This document shows positions 35,939-42,837 of a stretch of 64,000 nt of DNA, piece by piece (the stretch's first letter is position 1; every line of letters starts with the position of its first letter). Both the position numbers and the translations under genes were made by a program. Under the pieces are notes generated by a model. It worked only from the letters and a program-made list of their open reading frames with translations, was not told the origin of the DNA and did no database searches. Origin of the DNA: CAYVBJ01 sp964449075 (GTDB lineage: Bacteria; Bacteroidota; Rhodothermia; Balneolales; Balneolaceae); the NCBI GenBank assembly GCA_964449075.1, contig CAYVBJ010000002.1, positions 1 through 64,000 of the forward strand, written 5' to 3'.

Positions 35939-36118
35939 TTCTGGGCCAGACCGGGTGCACTGAACCCGGAAAGTGCTGCTCAGTACTTTGTGGAGAACGT
36001 TAAAAATATAGAGTCGCAGTTTATCGGAGACGGCCGCCACTACCTGCAGAAAGATCATCCCGAGATCATCGGAAGAAAGGTGAATGACTGGAGGCGGAGA
36101 TTAGATAAGTGGCAATGA
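35939..36118 (+). pseudogene. Haloalkane dehalogenase C-terminal remnant
   Basis: In the frame ending TGA at 36116-36118, about 57 codons encode RPGALNPESAAQYF, then GRHYLQKDHPEIIGRKV and DWRRRL, the recognisable C-terminus of haloalkane dehalogenases (alpha/beta-hydrolase family) including the catalytic His of the HYLQ motif. The remaining about 240 residues with the nucleophile are absent. The remnant begins two bases after the YbaK stop codon and in another frame, so a deletion has joined the two genes. Not expected to make a functional enzyme. Confidence 0.75.
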
Positions 36119-36127
36119 AATTCCATT

Positions 36128-36487
36128 TTAAGATCTGTAAATGGGTCTCTTTCTAATTTTTCGTTCAGTAGCAACCACAAAAAAACCCGAAATGTTTTCA
36201 TCTAACTTTTTTAGTAAGTCCATTAAAACCTTTCGCTTGTTATCATAGCGTACGTCCTGCAGACGAAGGAAAATAACACCCTCGCAGTGATACTTATGCC
36301 TGAAAATTAGTTCACCAAAATCTTTATCATTTGTGATGATTATTCGTTTCTCCTTATACGCATAAATAATGATTAAATGGTCAGATTGACCTTTAAGTAC
36401 TTCAATAGCTGATATTACATCATATCCTTTTGAACGTAAATGATTCGCTATTTTCTGCCCTGTGCTCTCATCTACCAAGAATTTCAC
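36128..36487 (-). CDS. DUF5615 PIN-like toxin-type protein
   Basis: The 119-residue protein matches the DUF5615/Mut7-C PIN-like group: MKFLVDESTGQKIANHL with an acidic residue at the start, and IITNDKDFGEL near residue 52 with clustered Asp residues likely to bind metal. Such proteins are ribonuclease-like toxins paired with DUF433 antitoxins (family knowledge). It starts one base after the stop of the DUF433 gene, so the pair forms one module. Confidence 0.88.
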   Translation of the reverse strand: MKFLVDESTGQKIANHLRSKGYDVISAIEVLKGQSDHLIIIYAYKEKRIIITNDKDFGELIFRHKYHCEGVIFLRLQDVRYDNKRKVLMDLLKKLDENISGFFVVATERKIRKRPIYRS

Positions 36488-36488
36488 T

Positions 36489-36746
36489 TTAACCTGATTC
36501 TGTTAAATGAATTTCTTCATCCGCAACTGTTTTACCGGCATATGCAAGGGCAGCATGTATATCAGCTAATTGAAGATGAGGATATTCATCCAACAATTCT
36601 TGATATGTAACACCCTGACTAAGTTGTTTGAGTAAAAGTTCTACAGGAATCCGCGTTCCACGTATAACCGGCTTTCCAGTCATCACATCAGGATTCAATT
36701 CAATTCTTTCCAGTAAGTTGGATGTTTTATTTTTCATTTCTATCAA
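36489..36746 (-). CDS. DUF433 antitoxin-type protein
   Basis: The 85-residue protein shows NPDVMTGKPVIRGTRIPVELLL near residue 18, the DUF433 signature with a predicted helix-turn-helix, then DEYPHLQLADIHAALAYA. DUF433 proteins act as VapB-like antitoxins or regulators of the adjacent DUF5615 protein. Met4 is an alternative start. AT-rich DNA upstream likely carries the autoregulated promoter. Confidence 0.88.
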   Translation of the reverse strand: MIEMKNKTSNLLERIELNPDVMTGKPVIRGTRIPVELLLKQLSQGVTYQELLDEYPHLQLADIHAALAYAGKTVADEEIHLTESG

Positions 36747-36835
36747 AAAATAAATATTAAAAACAATTACTTAATAATATCTATAAAAGATAACTGATTA
36801 TTTTAATTTTTCTTATTTGTTGTGAGAATATTATA

Positions 36836-36975
36836 GCAGCCGGCGTGAAAATTAGCCGTCCCCTCTCGTTGAGGTTTCTGTGAAATCCCGTACGCTATAG
36901 CGCCGGGAAGAGGGGAAATGCGTAAGCCCAAAGCCGGCAGGCGATTGGGCTTAGCGAGGGGTGTGTACCTTTTCT
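36836..36975. other. GC-rich structured intergenic segment
   Basis: A GC-rich island in otherwise AT-rich DNA contains CCCCTCTC facing GAAGAGGGG, and GCCCAAAGCCGG next to a GATTGGGC pair, so several stems can form. No ORF is plausible. It may be another dispersed repeat. Confidence 0.3.
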
Positions 36976-37021
36976 GCTTACAATATCGGATTCGGCAGCC
37001 AAACTGGCTGTAAGATCCTGA

Positions 37022-38482
37022 TCATAGCTCTGCGGGCTGAATTCTGATATCAATTCTTCGGTTTAAACTACGTCCCTGACTAGTTTCGTTGTTAGCTATT
37101 GGCGCCGTTTCGCCATATCCTATTGCTTCCATTTGATGACTTCCAATGTCCATGTTTGCAAGAAGATATCTTTTTACTGCATCAGCCCGTTCTTGCGAAA
37201 GCTTCATGTTCAGCTCATCACCACCCTGAGAGTCGGTATGACCTTCAATGATAACTTTACTATCCTGGAATGTATTAATCGCTCTTTGCACTTTGGTTAA
37301 TAAGGCGAAATCTTCAGGCTTAATAACTGATGAACCAACATCGAAAGACAACCCGGTGAGACGCAGAATCGCATCGTTTTTATCTCGAATGATTCTTGCT
37401 TCCTGTTTTGTAAAAAGATCATTCAGCGTGGCAAATTGCTGACGAAATTCTCTCATCGCTTTTACCTCGTTACTTATAGCAGATCGCTCGTTTGTTAGGT
37501 TTTCCAGCTCACTGCGTAACTCTTTATTTTCGGATTGAAGAGTGAGATTTTCTTGTTCCAAAGCGACAATCTGTTGATCTTGCATGTTCAAAGAGTCGTT
37601 CAAAACTGCAATTTGATCCATAATACTCTGTGCTACAAAATCGAAACCACGATCAAAACGGGCGTTGATCAGAAGTCTGTTCGCTATTTTCTTTAACGGC
37701 TCTTCAACTGTTAAGATAATTTCTTCAAGACTTTTGTCACTATCGTCCAGTTCATCTACATACTGATTTAAAAAGAGGGCATGTCTTGCTTCGTACTGAG
37801 CCTGGTTGGCCAGGTTTCGGGCTTTGTCTGTGTCGTACCTGCTATTTTCAAGTTCGTTTTCTGATTGCTTTATGAGTGTCTTTGCAAAATTGAGGGTTAA
37901 AGGTACGTTATCATCGGCATCTACATTCTCCGCCTGTTCTATAAGATTGTATGCAGATTGTAAAATATTCGACTTTATGGCGTGTAATTCAGCAGATCTG
38001 TAAAGGGTTTCGGCTTCTGCTCCCTCTTCTTTTGCGTCATTTGAATCGCCATCTTCAAGTTCCCTGGCGGCATCCCGAAAAACATCTTCAGCCTCCTTCC
38101 ATCTTACAGGTGCGAATTGGTCGGCATTTGCATCTAATGCATCTTCACGAGCAGCTAATACACCGGCAAAGGTTACCTCAGCCAATTTAGTATTCGCAGT
38201 GGCCTTCGTTAAGTAGCCAATAGCTTCATTTAACGTTTCACGAATATTCTGGATATTCCTTCCGCGATCAAGATCCCGCGCTGCGTCCTGATATAAATCC
38301 ATTGCTTCCTGGTACAGATCTGGGGAAAGCAATTTAGCTCTTGCTTCATTTGCTGTCTTTAGTGCACTGTCAACTTCCGAAAAAAGAGATTCACGAATAT
38401 CCTGTGAAGAAACTTTTGGAGGTAAGAATGAACTAAAAAGCATCATAAATATAAATATTGATGCTACGTTATAATTTCTCAT
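37022..38482 (-). CDS. OmpA family protein with DUF4398-like helical repeats
   Basis: The 486-residue envelope protein has a signal peptide (about 1-26), then helical repeats rich in Ala/Glu (about 30-200) recalling DUF4398, a coiled coil at about 295-355 (EQENLTLQSENKELRSELENL), and a C-terminal OmpA domain (about 365-484). The domain shows the peptidoglycan-binding GHTDSQGGDELNMKLSQERA with Asp and Arg. It probably tethers the outer membrane to peptidoglycan. Single gene; upstream DNA (38483-38748) is very AT-rich without other features. Confidence 0.87.
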   Translation of the reverse strand: MRNYNVASIFIFMMLFSSFLPPKVSSQDIRESLFSEVDSALKTANEARAKLLSPDLYQEAMDLYQDAARDLDRGRNIQNIRETLNEAIGYLTKATANTKLAEVTFAGVLAAREDALDANADQFAPVRWKEAEDVFRDAARELEDGDSNDAKEEGAEAETLYRSAELHAIKSNILQSAYNLIEQAENVDADDNVPLTLNFAKTLIKQSENELENSRYDTDKARNLANQAQYEARHALFLNQYVDELDDSDKSLEEIILTVEEPLKKIANRLLINARFDRGFDFVAQSIMDQIAVLNDSLNMQDQQIVALEQENLTLQSENKELRSELENLTNERSAISNEVKAMREFRQQFATLNDLFTKQEARIIRDKNDAILRLTGLSFDVGSSVIKPEDFALLTKVQRAINTFQDSKVIIEGHTDSQGGDELNMKLSQERADAVKRYLLANMDIGSHQMEAIGYGETAPIANNETSQGRSLNRRIDIRIQPAEL

Positions 38483-38748
38483 GATTTGTTTTTATTAGTT
38501 TGAAAAAAATATTTTTTTATAAAATATTTTTTTATTGATTGTAGAATTGAAAATTATTTTATAAATAACCTTACTTAATATAATCAATTTAATATTGTAA
38601 ACATAGGGGAGAGAATTAATTCAATACCCTGACCGGGAAAACGGATTTTTCATTTGTTTGTCAGAACGAAATGGTTTTCGACAAGCTGGCAGTTTGGTTT
38701 TTGATTATTGCCTGGAGCAAAAGCTTTACAAAAGACTGGATACCTGTG

Positions 38749-40125
38749 CTACTTACCGATACAAAATCTGGAAAAAATACTGTCGAGCAGATCTTCGGTG
38801 GTAATCTCGCCGGTAATAGTTCCCAGTTCTTTCAGGGCTGAACGCAGGTCGATGGAGAGAAAGTCTCCCGTCATGCCCTGGTCGAGTGCACCGATTGCAC
38901 TGCGGACATTCTCCCGCGCTTTCTGAAGAGCATCCCGGTGGCGGGTAGATGTAACCAGCAGGCTGGAGGTGTCGTAATCCTTGCTTTCAAGAGCACGCTG
39001 CTTCATCAGTTTTTTGAGCCTGTCGATATTTTTGTCTTCAGGCGCTGATATTTTCAAATCGTAACTAATGCGATCTTCTTCAGACTGATTGGCAAGATCC
39101 AGTTTTGTACCAACAAGTAAAAAGGGCACATCTTTGGCCTGTTTCTGAAAATCTGCAATTTCATTTCTTTCGCCCGCACTCATCGGGAGAGTCAGATCCC
39201 GCAGGTAAACCACAAGATCAGCCTGCTCAAACGCTTTTTGAGATCGTTTTACTCCTTCGGCTTCAATGATATCTTCGGTTTTTCTCAAACCAGCCGTATC
39301 GATCAGTTTAAAGAGCAGCCCGTCGTAGCTCCAGTCCGCATCGATGGTATCGCGTGTAGTTCCCGCAATTTCGGTTACAATAGCTCTCTCTTTACCCACC
39401 AGTGTATTCAGCAGTGTCGATTTACCCGCATTGGGCCGTCCCATAAACACCGTTTTGACCCCATCTTTCACCAGCCGCCCGGTTTCATAGGTATCGAGTA
39501 ACCTGCCGATTTCAGAATTCAGGTCAGTCAAAAGCTGATTAAGCTGATCTTTATTGGCAAACTCCACATCTTCTTCAATGAAATCGAGCTCCAGCTCCAC
39601 CATAGCGGTAGCATCTATGATCTGCTGACGAAAATTTTTTATATGCTCTCCCAGTTTTCCCTCAAGCTGTTGGTGAGCGGCATCAATGGCCTTTGCACTT
39701 TTGGCGTGAATCAGGTCGGCCACCGCTTCGGCCTGGCTCAGCTCCATTTTTCCATTCAGAAAAGCGCGCTGGGTAAACTCCCCCGGCTCTGCACCACGTA
39801 CACCCCGGTCTAAAATAGCCTCCAGCACTGCCTGCGTGACCAAAACCCCGCCGTGACAGGATATCTCAACCGTATCCTCACCGGTATAGGATTTCGGGCT
39901 TCGAAATACCATTGCCAGTACCTCATCAGCTACATCCCCGTTTTTGCGGATGATTTTACCGAAATGTACGGTGTGTGATTCTGCAGACGCAAGACTCTTC
40001 CCCCGAAAGCACTCATCCGCTTTTTCAATCGCACCTTTTCCTGAAATTCGAATTACAGCAATGCCGCCTTCTCCGATAGCTGTGGCAATAGCTGCGATAG
40101 GTGGTTTTTGTTCGATGTGAGTCAC
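38749..40125 (-). CDS. mnmE: tRNA modification GTPase MnmE
   Basis: The 458-residue protein, with MnmG, installs the cmnm5 group at U34 of tRNAs. Domains are an N-terminal formyl-THF-binding dimerisation region, a helical domain, an inserted Ras-like GTPase (GRPNAGKST near residue 225, DTAGLR near 273, GTKLDL near 340) and the C-terminal FCIGK, whose Cys is invariant. The start is GTG 40125. Size is normal (about 450-460). Confidence 0.96.
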   Translation of the reverse strand: MTHIEQKPPIAAIATAIGEGGIAVIRISGKGAIEKADECFRGKSLASAESHTVHFGKIIRKNGDVADEVLAMVFRSPKSYTGEDTVEISCHGGVLVTQAVLEAILDRGVRGAEPGEFTQRAFLNGKMELSQAEAVADLIHAKSAKAIDAAHQQLEGKLGEHIKNFRQQIIDATAMVELELDFIEEDVEFANKDQLNQLLTDLNSEIGRLLDTYETGRLVKDGVKTVFMGRPNAGKSTLLNTLVGKERAIVTEIAGTTRDTIDADWSYDGLLFKLIDTAGLRKTEDIIEAEGVKRSQKAFEQADLVVYLRDLTLPMSAGERNEIADFQKQAKDVPFLLVGTKLDLANQSEEDRISYDLKISAPEDKNIDRLKKLMKQRALESKDYDTSSLLVTSTRHRDALQKARENVRSAIGALDQGMTGDFLSIDLRSALKELGTITGEITTEDLLDSIFSRFCIGK

Positions 40126-40239
40126 ACTGTATTGATTGATTTTCTGTTTTTACAAAGATAACGAAATTGAAAGGAATCATTTTGCTGTAAGGTAGAGTAG
40201 GATCTTAATTTTTTTGAAACACGGAAAGCAGCAGATTTC

Positions 40240-40397
40240 TTTCGCCTGACGACTTTGTGAGAAATGCAACCAGGGGCGGTTAACTTGTAACTCATCTGTT
40301 GAAAGTTCATGGACGGATCCGGCCGGAAAGATTCATCAGGCGATCTGTGAGTTTACAGATCTTAGAAAGATTTGAGCTTCAGTCGTCAGATGAACTG
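40240..40397. repeat. Solitary diverged composite repeat
   Basis: Contains CGCCTGACGACTTTG near 40242, a GATTCATCAGGCGATC segment near 40330 and TCAGTCGTCAGATGAA at about 40381-40395, matching the Q-like part of the arrays at 21832 and 25617. Only one unit is present. It sits between mnmE and the stress-protein gene. Confidence 0.65.
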
Positions 40398-40407
40398 GTT
40401 TTTAAAA

Positions 40408-41295
40408 TCATTCCCCCGGCACAAACAATATAGGCAGCTTGCACAAGCGTGCAATTTTATAGCTTAAACTATGCCCGAACAGATCATTTAAGTGTCCCTT
40501 TCCCCGCGTAGCCATCACCAGCAGTGTGTAGTTTGATTTTTTTATGACGCGGGAAATTTCTTTGGCCGGGGCGCCCCGGGGCATCTCAATATAGACCTTC
40601 AAATGCTCCGGATACGTTAACTTATTGCTCAACTCTTTTAAGCGTTTTATTCTCTGCATGCTGCTTAAAACCGACTCTTTATCAACGTAAGCGGGCAGCT
40701 CGTTTGAATCGACATGAACAAGCGTTACGCTTTTTGTTTTGTGGGCAATCAACTGTTTCATAACGTTAAATGCATGTGTTGAAGCTTCCGAATAATCAGT
40801 AGGGTGAATGATATGATGCAAGGCCCGTTGTGATCCTTTTTCTAACGCAGCTGATGTATCGTTACTTTTTCCCGGACTTACATTTAACAACATAACAGGG
40901 ATCTTAGCAAGGTGGAGAACCTCTGTTGCAGTACTTCCCAAAAAGTATTCGCGGGCACTGTTTTGTCCTCGGTTTCCCATTACAATCCAGCGCAGTCCGC
41001 GTTCTTTCGCTGTATCTGTAATTACTGCTGCGTGTGATTTCCATAGCGCGAATTTAAGAACGGTGTTGGCAGAAAAGCCCTCTTCTTTTAACAGATCGCG
41101 ATAATGATCAAGCTTATTCTGAGCCTGTTGCCGTTTCTTGCGATTAAAAACCCCGGCATAGCTTACGGGCAGAGAGGTTAATAATGTAAACCTTTCGGTA
41201 TCAAACTGCCTGAAATAGGAGAGGCTTCGAACCAAAGCTTCTGCAGAATCTGACAGATCCAGTGCCACCAGTGCATGTTCGAATTTCAGTTTCAT
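40408..41295 (-). CDS. Universal stress protein with two Usp domains
   Basis: The 295-residue protein starts at ATG 41295; the frame extends upstream but without family similarity. Two Usp domains follow: the first begins FEHALVALDLSD and ends VMGNRGQNSAREYFLGSTATEVLHLAKIPV-like (ATP-binding Gly motif GNRG...GSTA), the second begins HHIIHPTDYSE and ends VMATRGKGHLNDLFGHS. Both keep Gly-rich nucleotide loops. Cytosolic stress protein. A solitary repeat lies downstream; a CCGGTT palindrome lies near 41343. Confidence 0.9.
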   Translation of the reverse strand: MKLKFEHALVALDLSDSAEALVRSLSYFRQFDTERFTLLTSLPVSYAGVFNRKKRQQAQNKLDHYRDLLKEEGFSANTVLKFALWKSHAAVITDTAKERGLRWIVMGNRGQNSAREYFLGSTATEVLHLAKIPVMLLNVSPGKSNDTSAALEKGSQRALHHIIHPTDYSEASTHAFNVMKQLIAHKTKSVTLVHVDSNELPAYVDKESVLSSMQRIKRLKELSNKLTYPEHLKVYIEMPRGAPAKEISRVIKKSNYTLLVMATRGKGHLNDLFGHSLSYKIARLCKLPILFVPGE

Positions 41296-41437
41296 AACTT
41301 TTGGTAGTAAATAGTAACGTAAACCGGGCCAATAAGATGCCACCGGTTTACCAGAACCGGAAGGATCACAATTCACGGAAGTGCTTATGTTATTACTTAT
41401 CGGCATTAAATGGGGTTTATTAAACGTGTAAAAAAAC

Positions 41438-41469
41438 TTTGTTTGTCAAATCAGCAGTTTTTATCTTTA
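41438..41469 (+). promoter_or_regulatory. Candidate promoter of the carAB leader
   Basis: TTTG at 41438-41441 (or 41442-41445) and TATCTTTA at 41462-41469 fit the TTTG...TAnnTTTG pattern with a 16-20 bp spacer. Transcription from here would give a leader of about 200 bases before carA. Confidence 0.4.
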
Positions 41470-41491
41470 CCGAGTTTAGCAATCAGGCGTT

Positions 41492-41648
41492 CCGCATCGG
41501 GGCCAAAACCTATACCACTTATTTTCTTGAACAGACACCTGCCAGAAGAAATACAGAAAGGCACCAGGTTCTCCGTACAATGGAGATCCAGGGAAACAAT
41601 TTTTCCAAAAAAATCCGACGCGGTTTCCGTAGTCGGATTTTTTTTGAT
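41492..41648 (+). promoter_or_regulatory. Probable transcription attenuator in the carA leader
   Basis: A clear intrinsic terminator (AAAATCCGAC 41610-41619, GTCGGATTTT 41632-41641, then T-run) lies only 30 bp before the carA ATG. CCGCATCGG at 41492-41500 can pair in eight of nine positions with CCGACGCGG at 41615-41623, the 5' arm of the terminator, offering an alternative antiterminator. This is the layout of an attenuator. A PyrR-loop-like TCCAGGGA at 41587-41594 is present, but the match is partial, so the effector is unknown. Confidence 0.6.
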
Positions 41649-41677
41649 CTATAAACCGCTTCCAACCCAATACAACC

Positions 41678-42796
41678 ATGTCACAAACTCCTAAAAAAGA
41701 TGCACTGCTTGCTCTCTCTGACGGTACCACCGTTGCAGGGAAAGCGATCGGAATTACCGGAACCACCGGTGGTGAGCTCTGCTTTAACACCAGCATGACC
41801 GGCTACCAGGAAATCTTCACAGATCCCAGCTATTACGGCCAGCTCATGATGATGACCTACCCACACATCGGCAACTACGGAACCATGAGCCGGGATGACG
41901 AAGCACGAAGAGTCATGATCGCCGGCCTTATTGTCCGTTCTTTTTCGGATGAGTTCAGCAATCCCGCCGCCGATGGAAGCCTCCAGCAATATCTTGAGCG
42001 AAATAAAGTAGTCGGAATTACCGGGGTAGACACCCGCAGGCTTGTAAGGCATATCCGTACAAAAGGCGTTATGAACGCGGTGATCTCAAGCGAGATTACC
42101 GATGCGCAGGAGCTTGTAAAAAAAGCCAAAGAGTGGGATCCGATGGAGGGCCTGGAACTTGCCACCAAAGTAACACGAACCGAAGCACAGACCGTATCCG
42201 CCGAAAACGGGTGCCGGATAGCAGCTTTTGACTACGGCATTAAACAGAGCATTATCGACAGGTTCGTAAATCGTGGCTGCACACTCCGCATCTTTCCCGC
42301 AGAGACAACCGTTGAAGAGGTAAAAAGCTGGGAAGCCGATGGGTACTTTTTCAGTAACGGTCCGGGCGATCCCAACGCTTCAGCGCGATATGGATTACCA
42401 ATCGTGAATTATGCCAAATCAACCGGCAAGCCGCTGTTTGGTATCTGCCTGGGTCATCAGCTGATGGCTATCTCGGAAGGCATTCCGGCCCGAAAGATGT
42501 TTGTGGGCCACCGCGGTGCCAATCAGCCTGTAAAAAACATGGATACCGGCCTGGTTGAGATCACAACACAAAATCACGGGTTCGCGGTTGATGAAAACAA
42601 AATCAATACCTCAAAAGCTGATATCACTCATATCAACCTGAACGACAAAACCATTGAAGGACTGCGATATAAAAATTTTCGCGGCATGTCGGTACAGTAC
42701 CACCCCGAAGCCTCGCCCGGTCCTCATGATTCCGACTATCTTTTCGATCAATTCATGACCATGATCAAAGAGTCCAAAGAAGAGCTGGCAAAGTAA
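41678..42796 (+). CDS. carA: Carbamoyl-phosphate synthase small subunit
   Basis: The 372-residue glutaminase subunit supplies ammonia from glutamine to CarB for arginine and pyrimidine synthesis. The N-terminal CarA domain has TGTTGGELCFNTSMTGYQE near residue 28; the class I amidotransferase domain has SNGPGDP near 228, the nucleophile in FGICLGHQL near 258, and the His/Glu pair in VQYHPEASPGPHDS near 342. Expression is probably controlled by the attenuator directly upstream. carB follows after 41 bp. Confidence 0.97.
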   Translation: MSQTPKKDALLALSDGTTVAGKAIGITGTTGGELCFNTSMTGYQEIFTDPSYYGQLMMMTYPHIGNYGTMSRDDEARRVMIAGLIVRSFSDEFSNPAADGSLQQYLERNKVVGITGVDTRRLVRHIRTKGVMNAVISSEITDAQELVKKAKEWDPMEGLELATKVTRTEAQTVSAENGCRIAAFDYGIKQSIIDRFVNRGCTLRIFPAETTVEEVKSWEADGYFFSNGPGDPNASARYGLPIVNYAKSTGKPLFGICLGHQLMAISEGIPARKMFVGHRGANQPVKNMDTGLVEITTQNHGFAVDENKINTSKADITHINLNDKTIEGLRYKNFRGMSVQYHPEASPGPHDSDYLFDQFMTMIKESKEELAK

Positions 42797-42837
42797 AAAC
42801 CCAATTCAAAACTCAAAATTTATAATTCCCAAACTGA

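Noticed and set aside
41585..41598. True PyrR-binding site in the carA leader
   Set aside because: Only part of the consensus matches and the supposed hairpin around it is not convincing, so it is mentioned only as a weak resemblance.
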